DNA of 34,153 nucleotides from Hyphomicrobiales bacterium (GTDB lineage: Bacteria > Pseudomonadota > Alphaproteobacteria > Rhizobiales > Xanthobacteraceae). How positions within the stretch are numbered: position 1 is the first letter of the stretch; every line of letters starts with the position of its first letter. The stretch spans positions 1-34,153 of the forward strand of contig JACQTM010000058.1 of NCBI GenBank assembly GCA_016210825.1, read 5' to 3'. A program made the position numbers and the translations under genes. Positions 14,878 through 24,207 of the stretch are shown here, one piece after another. Below the pieces are notes generated by a model, which saw only the letters and a list, made by a program, of their open reading frames with translations, was not told where the DNA came from and did no database searches.

Positions 14878-16077
14878 ATGGGAAGCTTCTTACGTCTTTT
14901 GTCGCTGTTGATACTTGTCATTTCAACCGACATTCGCGGCGCTAACGCGGAGTCGCTGACGTTCGCAATTAATGGTCAGACCCGGACCGTCATGCTGGAG
15001 CGTGCCGCAGGAACTGGCCCGCATCCGACAATCATCGTGCTTCACGGCGCCGCGGCGACCTTCGCTGCGGAAGCCCGCGCCACGGAACTTGCCGAACAAG
15101 GCCCGCGCCAGGGATACGCGGTGGCGTTTCCGCAAGGGCTGGGCTTGCGCTGGAATTTTTTTCCGCCGGGGCGGGAAACGGCTAGTACAGTGACGTTTTT
15201 TGCGCGCTTTGGCGGGCCGCCCGACGATCTCGGCTTTCTGAAAACGCTGGTCACCGAACTCATCCAGCGCGGTATTGCAGATCCGAAACGAATTTACTTG
15301 GTCGGCCGCTCGTTGGGCGGCGTTATGGCGTTGCGCATGGCTTGCACCAACACAAACATGTTCGCCGGTATTGCTTTGCTGATTTCGGCGATGCCGGAGG
15401 TACTCGGCGCAGACTGCGCCTTCGCCAAACCCCTGCCGGCGATCGTCATCAATGGGACGGAAGACTGGGTGCTGCCCTATCAAGGCGGGCTTAGCCGAGG
15501 CGGCGACAACTTGTGGCCGACCGAACAGATGGTGTCGTTCTTGCGCAAGACCAATGGCTGCACCGGAAATGCCGAACGAAGCGTTTTACCGTTCGGTCCG
15601 CAAAGAGCCGAAATCGAGCGTGCGGCAGCCTGCGCGGGCGGCCCGGTCGTTTTTTATCGGATAGTTGGCGGCGGTCACGACGTTCCTCTTTCGCTCAAGC
15701 CGGCGACGGCGCTGCTCGCATTCTTCGGACCCGGTGCCAATCCACCGCCGGTACAAATCGCCAAGCCGCGATGCACCCGCTTGGAAACGCGCATGTTCAC
15801 CGACTTTTGCAATGGCTGCACACGGCCACCGTTCAATCAGCAAATCGTCAGAACGGCCGACAATGAATGGACGGTCACTTACGTCGATGGCAATAAAGTG
15901 CAACGCACCTCCAAGTATAGCGCGTTGGCCGAAAGCAGTTCCGAAATTTTGATGTATGACGGCAGCCGCGATATCCAGGCGAAATTTGACTTGAAATCCC
16001 GAACAGGTTTCGTCCGCAGAGGTCAGCGGGGTGAATGGACGCCGGTGCTGAACATTCTCAAGGACGACTGTTCGTAA
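14878..16077 (+). CDS. Secreted esterase of the PHB-depolymerase/LpqC type
   Basis: A 399-residue exported alpha/beta hydrolase. A signal peptide occupies residues 1-24 (ending RGANA). IIVLHGAAA supplies the oxyanion-hole HG. The nucleophile is in GRSLGG, the acid probably in NGTEDWVLPY, and the histidine in GGGHDVP, in the right order for the triad. The layout matches the COG3509 polyhydroxybutyrate-depolymerase/feruloyl-esterase-like family. A C-terminal extension of about 110 residues with several cysteines has no known counterpart. ATG 14878 gives the clean signal sequence; an upstream in-frame start at 14776 lies in the rsmA remnant. It is the only plus-strand gene between gmk and pepA and is flanked by two rsmA 3' ends, so it looks inserted. 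Confidence 0.83.
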   Translation: MGSFLRLLSLLILVISTDIRGANAESLTFAINGQTRTVMLERAAGTGPHPTIIVLHGAAATFAAEARATELAEQGPRQGYAVAFPQGLGLRWNFFPPGRETASTVTFFARFGGPPDDLGFLKTLVTELIQRGIADPKRIYLVGRSLGGVMALRMACTNTNMFAGIALLISAMPEVLGADCAFAKPLPAIVINGTEDWVLPYQGGLSRGGDNLWPTEQMVSFLRKTNGCTGNAERSVLPFGPQRAEIERAAACAGGPVVFYRIVGGGHDVPLSLKPATALLAFFGPGANPPPVQIAKPRCTRLETRMFTDFCNGCTRPPFNQQIVRTADNEWTVTYVDGNKVQRTSKYSALAESSSEILMYDGSRDIQAKFDLKSRTGFVRRGQRGEWTPVLNILKDDCS

Positions 16078-16116
16078 AACGGACGATCCGGTACATCACA
16101 GCTAGCGGGCTCGTTC

Positions 16117-17013
16117 TCAAGCGCCGGCGTTAGTGGATGCCCGGCGCTTGGGCGTGGAGTTATTTGCGAATGCGCGCGCGAGCGCAACAAAGCCTGCCAC
16201 GGAAATTTCCTCGGCGCGTGCGGTTGGTTCGAGGCCCGCGGACGCAACCAGTTTCAACGGATCGGCGCCTAGCGATTTCAAACTCTGCCGCAACATTTTA
16301 CGGCGCTGACCGAAGGCGGCGGCGGTTACGCGCTCGAGCGCACGCCGGTCGACCGGCAGCGGCTCAGCGCGCGGGACGAATTGCACCAGCGAGGATTTTA
16401 CCTTTGGCGGCGGCACGAATGCCGATGGCGCGATATCGAATAGAATCTTCGCCTCGCAACGCCACTGCACCAGTACGGAGAGCCGGCCGTAGGTCTTGCC
16501 GCCCGGCGCGGCGACAATACGCTCGGCCACCTCGCGCTGGAACATCAGCACGAGACGATCGTACCAGGGCGGCCACGGCTCGACGGTGAGCCAACCGGTT
16601 AGCAGCGCGGTGGCGATATTGTAGGGCAGGTTGGCGACGATGCGCGCGGACCCGCCGTCGAGATAGGGTCGCGGATCGAAGGTGAGCGCGTCGGCCTCGA
16701 TCGCTTCAACGCGGCCGGCGTGGCATTCGGCGATCTCCACGAGCGCCGCGATGGCGCGGCGGTCGCGCTCGATCGCGACGACGCGGCGCGCGCCGTTTGC
16801 CAACAGCGCGCGCGTCAAACCGCCGGGACCGGGGCCGACCTCGATCACCGTGACACCGTCAAGCGGCCCCGCCGCGCGCGCGATGCGGCCGGTGAGATTG
16901 AGATCGAGAAGGTAATTCTGGCCAAGAGATTTTTTCGCCTGCAGGCCGTGGCGCCGGATTACCTCCCGCAATGGCGGAAGGTCATCGATGGCCGCGTGAT
17001 CGTCCCGTGTCAT
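16117..17013 (-). CDS. rsmA: RsmA (KsgA), 16S rRNA dimethyladenosine transferase
   Basis: A 298-residue SAM-dependent enzyme that dimethylates two adjacent adenosines near the 3' end of 16S rRNA during late small-subunit assembly. Visible are [11 protein letters not shown], the SAM loop [12 protein letters not shown], the acidic motif VVAIERD, the catalytic NLPYNIA, and the late [12 protein letters not shown]. The ATG at 17013 overlaps the pdxA stop (ATGA); an adjacent TTG adds only one residue. The last 15 residues ([15 protein letters not shown]) extend past the family core and differ from the remnant copy near 14721. It closes the lptF-lptG-lptD-surA-pdxA-rsmA run. Confidence 0.96.
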   Translation of the reverse strand: MTRDDHAAIDDLPPLREVIRRHGLQAKKSLGQNYLLDLNLTGRIARAAGPLDGVTVIEVGPGPGGLTRALLANGARRVVAIERDRRAIAALVEIAECHAGRVEAIEADALTFDPRPYLDGGSARIVANLPYNIATALLTGWLTVEPWPPWYDRLVLMFQREVAERIVAAPGGKTYGRLSVLVQWRCEAKILFDIAPSAFVPPPKVKSSLVQFVPRAEPLPVDRRALERVTAAAFGQRRKMLRQSLKSLGADPLKLVASAGLEPTARAEEISVAGFVALARAFANNSTPKRRASTNAGA

Positions 17014-18035
17014 CAAACGGCGTGAGCAGGCGCTCGCTCTGTGGCGGAAAGCCGCGCGGCGAGATTAAGCGCCGCGATGAGGCTCGATGGGCCGGCGCGC
17101 CCGGTGCCGGCGATGTCGAAGGCGGTGCCGTGGTCGGGCGAGGTGCGCACAAAGGGCAACCCCAGCGTGACATTGACTGCGTGATCGAAGGCGAGCGTCT
17201 TGATCGGGATCAGCGCCTGGTCATGGTACATGCATAAAGCCGCATCATAGCGCGCGCGCGCGGCCGGATGGAACATGGTGTCGGCGGATAGCGGACCGCG
17301 CACGTTGACGCCTTCGGCGGCGAGCGCCGCGACCGCAGGCGCAACAATCGAGGCATCCTCTTCGCCCATGCTGCCTTCCTCGCCCGCGTGCGGGTTGAGG
17401 CCGGCGATGGCAAGGCGCGGCCGCGCAATGCCGAAACGCGCGATGAGATCGCGCGCGACGATGCGTCCGGTTGACACGATCAACTCGGTGCTGAGCGCCC
17501 GCGGCACGTCCTTGAGCGCAAGATGAATGGTGACAGGCACAACGGCGAGGTCCGGCGACCACAGCATCATCACCGGGCGGACATCGCGCCCGCCGATCTC
17601 ACGGGCAAGCGCCGCGAGATATTCGGTGTGGCCCGGCTCGGCGAAGCCCGCGGCATAGAGAATCGATTTCGCGACCGGATTGGTCACCAGCGCTCGTGCC
17701 CGGCCGGCGACAACGTCGGCAGTCGCACGGCGGATCGATGCGATCGCCGCGGGTGCGCTCGAGGCATCTGGCTTACCTGGCGCGGCGGTGATCGCGACGC
17801 CAAGCGGCACGATCGGAAGCGCTGTCGCGAATACTGCCGCGGCGTGCTCCGGCTCGACCTCTTTGAGCGGGATCGCGGTGCCAAGCTGCGCGGCGCGGCG
17901 GGCAACGAACTCGCGTTCGCCGAGAAGATAAAACGGCGGTAGCGCCAGCGCTGCGCGGCGCTGCCATGTGGCGATGGTAATGTCCGGCCCGATGCCAGCG
18001 GGCTCGCCGATCGTCAGCGCCAGGGGCCGCATCAT
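17013..18035 (-). CDS. pdxA: PdxA, 4-hydroxythreonine-4-phosphate dehydrogenase
   Basis: A 340-residue metal-dependent NAD enzyme of the DXP-dependent vitamin B6 pathway, giving the amino ketone that PdxJ uses. [12 protein letters not shown] is the N-terminal signature. Metal-ligand histidines appear in the expected contexts: [17 protein letters not shown] and [30 protein letters not shown] is the C-terminal signature. Two ATG codons stand in tandem (18035, 18032). The surA stop is 4 bp upstream and the rsmA ATG overlaps the stop, so all three are probably co-translated. The pdxA-rsmA pairing after surA is conserved widely in proteobacteria. Confidence 0.96.
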   Translation of the reverse strand: MMRPLALTIGEPAGIGPDITIATWQRRAALALPPFYLLGEREFVARRAAQLGTAIPLKEVEPEHAAAVFATALPIVPLGVAITAAPGKPDASSAPAAIASIRRATADVVAGRARALVTNPVAKSILYAAGFAEPGHTEYLAALAREIGGRDVRPVMMLWSPDLAVVPVTIHLALKDVPRALSTELIVSTGRIVARDLIARFGIARPRLAIAGLNPHAGEEGSMGEEDASIVAPAVAALAAEGVNVRGPLSADTMFHPAARARYDAALCMYHDQALIPIKTLAFDHAVNVTLGLPFVRTSPDHGTAFDIAGTGRAGPSSLIAALNLAARLSATERAPAHAV

Positions 18036-18039
18036 TGAA

Positions 18040-18987
18040 TTAGTTTCTGTACTCGATCATGGCGGCGCTCCGCAGTTCCTTCAGAAAACGCTTCGAGTGT
18101 GTATCAAACTGCTCGGAGAACATTTCTTCGCGTACTTTGCGCTGACCCGGCGTTTCCGCTTTCGAGTCTTTCTTTCCGCACACCGCGAACATCTCAATGC
18201 CATTCGGCGTAACTTCCGGCGGCGTCAGACGTCCGGTCTCCACGTTATCAATCACCGCGCGAAGTTGGACGCTGAGATCGGCGGACGTACGCGTGATCGC
18301 GTCGCGAACGGCGACATCCCTGAGCGCGCGGACAAAGGGAATGCCTTCTTCACAATTGGTAAATCGTGCGCGCAACGCCTCGGCTTCGCGGCGCTTGGCC
18401 TCGATGGCCGCTTCGGTCGACCCGCGCGGCAGTACGAGTAAAACCGGGCGCAGCGAGTAGTCGAAGCTGGCTTCCTTTTCGCTAGCCTTGCGCGAATCCG
18501 CCGCTGCGAGCACGTCCTTCTCGCGGATCTGCAGGCTCGCGCCAAATTTACCGCGGACCATTTGCCCCCACGCTATGTCGGATTTCAGACGCGCCTTGAG
18601 TGTTGCTGCCTTGATGCCGGACGATTCCAGGCGTTGCGCGAATTGCTGCGGCGTGGCGCGCATGCGCTGCGCGATGGTGGCAAATGCGGTGTCGACTTCC
18701 TTCTCGGTAACTTCCAGGTTGTAACGTTTGGCGATGTGAAGCTTCAGCTTATCGTCGATCAGTAGGTTGACGATCTCATCGCGCGTCGGCGGCTTCGTCG
18801 AGCCCGATCGTTCGAGCCGCATGCGCTGCTCGATATCGAAGACCGTGATCGGGTCACCGTTGACGATGACGGCTACCTGAGCCCGCGCTGGCATGCCACC
18901 GGCCATCCAGGCGAATGCGCAGATCAGAGCCGCCGCGATGAACCGGGTGATCGAGAGAGGTAGAAATAGGGTCAATGTCTTCGGCAT
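18040..18987 (-). CDS. surA: SurA-type periplasmic chaperone
   Basis: A 315-residue exported protein with a signal peptide (about 1-36, ending MPARAQ). A SurA N-terminal domain starts VAVIVNGDPITVFDIEQRM and runs through DDKLKLHIAKRYNLEV. One parvulin-like region follows, more degenerate than in enterobacterial SurA, which has two. In the family it escorts outer-membrane beta-barrels, and LptD, encoded just upstream, is a known client class. ATG 18987 was chosen because it starts the signal peptide; the open frame extends to 19218 but that part lacks family pattern. It lies 92 bp after lptD and 4 bp before pdxA. Confidence 0.9.
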   Translation of the reverse strand: MPKTLTLFLPLSITRFIAAALICAFAWMAGGMPARAQVAVIVNGDPITVFDIEQRMRLERSGSTKPPTRDEIVNLLIDDKLKLHIAKRYNLEVTEKEVDTAFATIAQRMRATPQQFAQRLESSGIKAATLKARLKSDIAWGQMVRGKFGASLQIREKDVLAAADSRKASEKEASFDYSLRPVLLVLPRGSTEAAIEAKRREAEALRARFTNCEEGIPFVRALRDVAVRDAITRTSADLSVQLRAVIDNVETGRLTPPEVTPNGIEMFAVCGKKDSKAETPGQRKVREEMFSEQFDTHSKRFLKELRSAAMIEYRN

Positions 18988-19079
18988 TGTCGTATCAACT
19001 CGAGGGTCTGTTGGCGTTCGCGGCGCCCCATGCAGGACAGACCGCCGCGGCCGTATTTTACGCCATGCCGGCGCGGACG

Positions 19080-21593
19080 CTAGTTGCCGCTGATGTTTCG
19101 GGACACCGCTGTGCCGCCGAGTGTCCGCAGGCTTATCTGCAGCGAAATACGGTGATCGATCTGCGTGGTGTTCGTATAATTGTAGCTGGCGGTGTAGTTG
19201 AGGCCCCAGAGAATGCAATCGTTAATATAGCCGATACCGACGCGGGTCTGGTCGATCCTGGACGCATCGAGATCGTAACGCGCAGCGCCGCTCAATACCC
19301 AGTTGGCATCGAGCTTGACGGAAGCGCTGCCGAGAATGCCCTCGCGGCGCGTCAGGAATCCGAGCAACGGCTGGGCGTCGTAATTGCCGTAGAGCAGCGT
19401 CGTTGTCCACCGGTCGAAATTTGCACGGCCTTCGATCTCAAGACGCCGCAATGTGAAGTCCTCCTCGTCGAACCGGAATCGGGAGGTGAATGTGAATACT
19501 TTGTCCGGCTGATAGGAGACGCGCGCTACGTAATCCGAACGGCGGGTATCGAGACCGCTTTCGAGCCCGGTATTGGCGATGTCGCCAACCGCGAAGGAAT
19601 TGGTCCCGAATAGATGATAGGATTGCCCGAACAGTGCGCTGGCGAAGCCGCCTTGGTTAAATTGCGTCGTGTACTGGACACCGGCATTGATTCGTCCACC
19701 GCCTTCTTCGCGGTCCAAACCCGAGAATTTATCCACGCGGAACAGATTGCTGTCGTCGAAAATTAAGCTTTGCGCATCCTCATTCGGGAGCTTGCCGATG
19801 TTGGTCTCGTTGGGGCGCACGATGAGTTGCGCGATCGGCTCGATCGTTTGCGTGCCCCAGGATTGCACGCCAATGAAGGGGTAACGATATTCAAGACCGA
19901 CCGTCGGCATCGCGCGAACGATCTCGTTATCCCCGGTCTGGATGAAATTCGCGACGCCGGGCTGCGCTCGGATATTGACGGCGGCGGCATCGGCGCGCAC
20001 CGAAGCGAACGGCGTGAAAACCTGGCCAAAGGAATCCGTAATCGTGCGCTTCCATGTTGCTTCGGCGGTGAAGCGCGTGTATTCGCCGGGTATTCCGCGC
20101 AGTAGGCAATTGGCCGGAATCTTGACCGCCGGATCGGCTGTCGAGGGCGAGCACGGGCCACCGGCAAGATTGGTAACCACACTGGTGTTGCCCGTGGTTT
20201 GCGAAATTTGGTCGAAGGAGGCGCTGTCGCGACTCAGACTGGTCACGTTGACACGGTATCCAAGTTCGCCGCCGAACACCGGCTGTCCGAATGTGTAGTT
20301 GTAGTCCACGACCGGATGGATGATCGGCAATTGATCCTGACGGTCGGCCGACGAGAAGCCTTTGTAGTGGATCGTGCGCACGTCGAAGTAGCTGCGCTCG
20401 CCCTTGCCCGTGAGATAAACCTGCGACACGCCGGCATCGACGACAGGCTTGAACGGATCGATCGACCGGAAATGCGACAGGCCGTAATCTTGTAAGTAGG
20501 TGCGATCCGATACAAGGATACCATCCCAGCCCCATAACCACTTGTTCGAGAGCGCGAACTGGCCCGAAGTCTCCACGCTTCCGCGCCAATCGCGATAGCC
20601 GGGATTGTTCGTGCCAAGGCCGTCCGAGGCAAAGGCATCCTTGTCGAGCTGGTAGATTCCGCTGCCGCGAATCGAATATGAGCCATTGACCAGGCGCTGA
20701 CGCCATTCCGCCTGCAACAGCGGTCCTTGCTTCGTGGTGATCAGCGGGGTGAGCGTAACGTCATAGTCGGGCGCGAGCGCCCAGTAATAGGGAATCTCGA
20801 CGCCGAAGCCGTAAACCGAGGACGATTTAAATTCAGGTACGAGGAAGCCAGTTTTACGCTTGACCGTCGGATCGGGCGTCGAAAAGTAAGGGAAATAAGC
20901 GATCGGCGCGCCGAAGAATTCCAGGCTGCCGTTCTCGAAATAGATCATCTTCTCAGATTCATTATGGATAATCCGCGCCGCCTTGACCTGCCAGAGCGGC
21001 GGCTTTTTTGGATCGTCCTTGCATGGCAAGCAGGCAGTATAGACGCCGTTTTGAAACACGGTGTAATTGCCGCCCGACCGATCCGCACGCGTGGCCGCAA
21101 AGCGCGTCTGATCAGGCGCTTCGAGCCGCAGCGAATCGACGAAGCCGTCCCGGTAGTCATCACTCAGGTCGAGGATTTCACCGTAGGTGATCTTGCCGTC
21201 GCGTTCGGTGAGCCTGACATTGCCTTCCGCGTGCAGGCGTTTGGTTTTTTGGTTGTAGACGATCTTATCGGCCTCGACGGTCGAACCGGAATAATACATC
21301 TGCACATTGCCGACGGCGGAGACGCGGTCGTTGGTGTAATCGTAATTGATCTCGTTGGCCTGAACGAGCATCTGTTCCTGGCCGGCGCCCTTCTTCTTCA
21401 ATGTATCGAAGGCGCTCGGCTGCCCCGCAGACCGCTGCGGTCGCTTGGGGAACTGCAGAAAATCAGTTTGCGCGAATGCCGAGGTGCAATCGATCGCGCC
21501 GAGCGCGACGAAAGTCGCGGCCAGGATCAGAACGACGCGGCGAACTGCGCGTGCGCGCGTTTTTAGCCGATGGGAAAAGGCTTCGCGTGCCAT
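19080..21593 (-). CDS. lptD: LptD, LPS-assembly outer-membrane protein
   Basis: An 837-residue outer-membrane barrel that inserts lipopolysaccharide into the outer leaflet. A signal peptide (ending SAFAQ) leads to a periplasmic jellyroll of OstA type (QANEINYDYTNDRVSAVGNVQMYYSGSTVEAD split over two repeats), then a large Tyr/Gly-rich beta-barrel. Cysteines occur in ACLPCKDDP, in an extracellular-loop-like pair (GGPCSPS, ANCLLRG) and near the C-terminus (NDCILWG), the last in the place where E. coli has its Cys724-725. The ATG at 21593 overlaps the lptG stop (ATGA), which fixes the start. It follows lptF-lptG and precedes surA. Confidence 0.96.
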   Translation of the reverse strand: MAREAFSHRLKTRARAVRRVVLILAATFVALGAIDCTSAFAQTDFLQFPKRPQRSAGQPSAFDTLKKKGAGQEQMLVQANEINYDYTNDRVSAVGNVQMYYSGSTVEADKIVYNQKTKRLHAEGNVRLTERDGKITYGEILDLSDDYRDGFVDSLRLEAPDQTRFAATRADRSGGNYTVFQNGVYTACLPCKDDPKKPPLWQVKAARIIHNESEKMIYFENGSLEFFGAPIAYFPYFSTPDPTVKRKTGFLVPEFKSSSVYGFGVEIPYYWALAPDYDVTLTPLITTKQGPLLQAEWRQRLVNGSYSIRGSGIYQLDKDAFASDGLGTNNPGYRDWRGSVETSGQFALSNKWLWGWDGILVSDRTYLQDYGLSHFRSIDPFKPVVDAGVSQVYLTGKGERSYFDVRTIHYKGFSSADRQDQLPIIHPVVDYNYTFGQPVFGGELGYRVNVTSLSRDSASFDQISQTTGNTSVVTNLAGGPCSPSTADPAVKIPANCLLRGIPGEYTRFTAEATWKRTITDSFGQVFTPFASVRADAAAVNIRAQPGVANFIQTGDNEIVRAMPTVGLEYRYPFIGVQSWGTQTIEPIAQLIVRPNETNIGKLPNEDAQSLIFDDSNLFRVDKFSGLDREEGGGRINAGVQYTTQFNQGGFASALFGQSYHLFGTNSFAVGDIANTGLESGLDTRRSDYVARVSYQPDKVFTFTSRFRFDEEDFTLRRLEIEGRANFDRWTTTLLYGNYDAQPLLGFLTRREGILGSASVKLDANWVLSGAARYDLDASRIDQTRVGIGYINDCILWGLNYTASYNYTNTTQIDHRISLQISLRTLGGTAVSRNISGN

Positions 21594-22687
21594 CACCCAT
21601 CCTCCAGATACAGCAGCGCCATCAATCCGGTCAGCCCGCCGACGACGACGGGAATCCATGCGGCGGCAAAGGGATGCAGCAGTTCCGCCTTGCTGATGTC
21701 TTCGGTGACTTTGGAGAAGACGTAGAGCAAGAAGCCCGAGAGAATTCCGCCGAGCACCATTTTCTGCACGCCGCCGAAGCGGAAAAACCGAAGACTAAAT
21801 GCGGCAGCCAGCAGCACCATTGCGGCCAACAGGAACGGGCGCGACAAGAGTTTCTGGTATTGCAGCCGATAACCTGCCGCCGCGAGCCCCGCATGCTCGG
21901 CGGTCTCGATATACGAGGGCAGTTGCCAGAACGGCACCGTCTCCGGCGTGGCGAAGCTCTCGCGTACCTGCTCGGGTGTCAGATTCGTGTTCAGCAGGTA
22001 AGTGTCCTTGGATTGCGGAAGAATTCCGGGGGCAAAAATGCGCGCCTCCGACAATCGCCAGGCTCCCGGCTGTAGCAATGCAGACTTCGCCTCAATTCGC
22101 TCCTTGAAGGCGCCGGATTGATCGAACGTGAAGATCGTTAAATTGGCGAGCCGGACGCCTTGTTCCTGGCTCGACGCCGCGTTGATGATCGATTGACCAT
22201 CCACGCTCTTCTGCCGGATCCAGAAGCCGCTGACACCATAGGTTCCGAAAAATTGCGCATTGCCGAAAATTACCCCTTCAAGACGCTTCGAGCGCTCATG
22301 CATCGCCGCCGAGATCGGATTGTAAATCGTAGTTGCAAGGATGCCGATGCCGAGCGCAACGATGACGGCGGGCGCAATAAACTCCCAGGCCGACACGCCG
22401 GCGGCGCGCGCCACAACCAGCTCGTTGCGCCGCGATAGCGAAAGATAGCAGCTCATCGCGCCGATCAGAACGCAGAACGGCATGATTCGTTCTGTTACCT
22501 GCGGTACGCGGAAAATCGACGTCTGGAAAACCATCAGCGCGGTGGCGTGCGGGATATCCGCGGTTCGCCGCACCAATTCGACGTAATCGATCAAGGCGAC
22601 AAGCGCCATCACGCCGCCAAGTGCCGCGAGTGTCGCGAGCAGGAAGCGGGTTCCAAAATAGCGTGACAGCGTTTGTCCTACTCGCAC
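21593..22687 (-). CDS. lptG: LptG, LPS export permease
   Basis: A 364-residue inner-membrane protein which with LptF and the LptB ATPase extracts LPS from the inner membrane. Six hydrophobic segments are grouped three and three around a periplasmic jellyroll. Diagnostic stretches are LSRYFGTRF at the N-terminus, the SLSRRNELVVARAAGVSAWEF coupling-helix region and FRFGGVQKMVLGG. The start is taken as GTG 22687, 10 bp after the lptF stop, because AGGGGG sits about 6 bp ahead of it; an in-frame start at 22750 would overlap lptF by 53 bp. Its stop overlaps the lptD ATG. Confidence 0.94.
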   Translation of the reverse strand: MRVGQTLSRYFGTRFLLATLAALGGVMALVALIDYVELVRRTADIPHATALMVFQTSIFRVPQVTERIMPFCVLIGAMSCYLSLSRRNELVVARAAGVSAWEFIAPAVIVALGIGILATTIYNPISAAMHERSKRLEGVIFGNAQFFGTYGVSGFWIRQKSVDGQSIINAASSQEQGVRLANLTIFTFDQSGAFKERIEAKSALLQPGAWRLSEARIFAPGILPQSKDTYLLNTNLTPEQVRESFATPETVPFWQLPSYIETAEHAGLAAAGYRLQYQKLLSRPFLLAAMVLLAAAFSLRFFRFGGVQKMVLGGILSGFLLYVFSKVTEDISKAELLHPFAAAWIPVVVGGLTGLMALLYLEDG

Positions 22688-22697
22688 GCGCGCCCCC

Positions 22698-23858
22698 TCA
22701 GGTCGGTGCCAAGCGGCGCACGAGGCGCTCGGAGATTGCGGTGATCGCATTAGCGATGAACGCCGGGGTCTCGATGATGGTGCCGCGCGAAATCGCGACC
22801 AGGGCAGCCCCGGAGACCGTTGCCATCAGCAGATATTGGAAGAACGGCGCGACGGGAAAATTCACGCTCAAGATGATGCTGATGAAGCCGAGTAGGCGAA
22901 TGAGCGAAATCGCACCGCCGGCCGCAGCGATCGAGAGGCCGCGACTTTGCCGCGTCGTGCGCGGAGCGCCGAGATAGGCGTAGGTGATGATAACGAAGAC
23001 GATAGGGTAGAGCGGCGCCATCAGCCGGTCGTGTAACTCGGCGCGATATTGCGACGCCTGGATTTTATAGGACGGTTCGTCGACGTTGGGCCAAATCAGT
23101 TCGGACAATAGCCGTTCGCGCACCGATATCTTGTCGTATTGCTGCGTGCCGGAGAATTGCGAGAGATCGAAGGGATAACGGTCGTAGAAGACGAGCGCGG
23201 GGTCGCTCTGATTATCCTCGCGGCGTTGAATGCTGCCATTTTCGAGCAGCAGGAACGTGCCGGATTCATTGTTGACGATCGATCCCTGTTCGGCGAGGAA
23301 AGTGGCGCGTTCCTTGGGATTACGGCGGTCGTCGATGAAGATGCCGAGCAGGAGCCCGTCGCCGCGCCGCTCGCGGATATGGAACGTCAAGCCGCGCTCG
23401 AACGTGGAGAAGCGGCCCGGTTGGGCGATGTTGGTGACGAGATCGGCGCGTACCTCGGCCGCCCATCTGTGCACCTTTTGCAGGCAGAGCGGCACCACAT
23501 AGGTGCTCAAAGCCGCCACCACCGCGCTGACCAAAAGCGCGACGTAAAGAAACGGGCGAAACAACATCCATGGCGACGTTCCAGCGGCGCTGATGACGAT
23601 AAGTTCGGAATCACCCGAGAGCTTGTTGAGGACATGCGCGACGGAGATCATCAGTGCAATTGGCGCGATCACGAGAATCAGCACCGGAACCACGAGACCG
23701 GTGATGCCGATGAAGACCAGAATGGTCTGGCCCTTGTTGGTCATCAGGTCGATGTCGCGCAAAGCTTGCGTCACCCAGACCACGGCGGTCAGGCTGATGA
23801 CGACGATTAGGAACGCACCGAGGGTGGTGCGAAAAATATACCGGCTGATCGACCCCAT
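22698..23858 (-). CDS. lptF: LptF, LPS export permease
   Basis: A 386-residue inner-membrane partner of LptG. It begins MGSISRYIFRTTLGAFL, with helices at about 11-30, 47-75 and 95-125, a periplasmic domain in the middle, and three more helices near the C-terminus. LSGDSELIVISAAGTSPWMLFRP is the conserved segment that contacts LptB in the family. It is the first gene of the minus-strand series, so its promoter should lie in the 349-bp gap shared with pepA. The start at ATG 23858 gives the normal N-terminus. Confidence 0.95.
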   Translation of the reverse strand: MGSISRYIFRTTLGAFLIVVISLTAVVWVTQALRDIDLMTNKGQTILVFIGITGLVVPVLILVIAPIALMISVAHVLNKLSGDSELIVISAAGTSPWMLFRPFLYVALLVSAVVAALSTYVVPLCLQKVHRWAAEVRADLVTNIAQPGRFSTFERGLTFHIRERRGDGLLLGIFIDDRRNPKERATFLAEQGSIVNNESGTFLLLENGSIQRREDNQSDPALVFYDRYPFDLSQFSGTQQYDKISVRERLLSELIWPNVDEPSYKIQASQYRAELHDRLMAPLYPIVFVIITYAYLGAPRTTRQSRGLSIAAAGGAISLIRLLGFISIILSVNFPVAPFFQYLLMATVSGAALVAISRGTIIETPAFIANAITAISERLVRRLAPT

Positions 23859-24207
23859 CGTCCCCTGACTCGATACTGCTGGGTGCCGGACCCTCCCAAG
23901 GCCCTAACGCGGCACCCCGTCTCGACCCACCCCGCAGCCCCCTTGATTGGGTGCACAAAATGGCTCTGGCAAGGCAAAACCTGTTGTAAATGCACCACTA
24001 AAAGTTAAATCCCTCCGACCATGAATTAACCATGCCGTGGCTCCCGGGGGTGGCTAGGAAGCGCCGGCGCGGGAACCTGCGGAAAAGGCTGGCATTGCAG
24101 GGTTTCCACCGCCGGGTCATATGATCCGCCGGCGGCGCAAGCCGCCCCCGCCGTCCGCGTCAAAACTGTTTCATCCACAGGAACTTGCTCGAATAAGGAC
24201 CCCGCCC
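23859..24207. promoter_or_regulatory. Divergent lptF/pepA control region
   Basis: This 349-bp gap must hold promoters for lptF (leftward) and pepA (rightward). For pepA, TTGCAG (24095-24100) with CATATG 17 bp later (24118-24123), within palindromic TCATATGA, is a possible promoter. A locally AT-richer stretch at about 23985-24035 is the likely lptF promoter region, but no clean hexamers stand out. No RNA gene or other reading frame is recognised. Confidence 0.4.

Noticed and set aside
20727-21566. Plus-strand open frame of 279 codons within lptD
   Set aside because: Antisense shadow of a clear LptD coding region; Arg/Gly/Val-rich with no domain.
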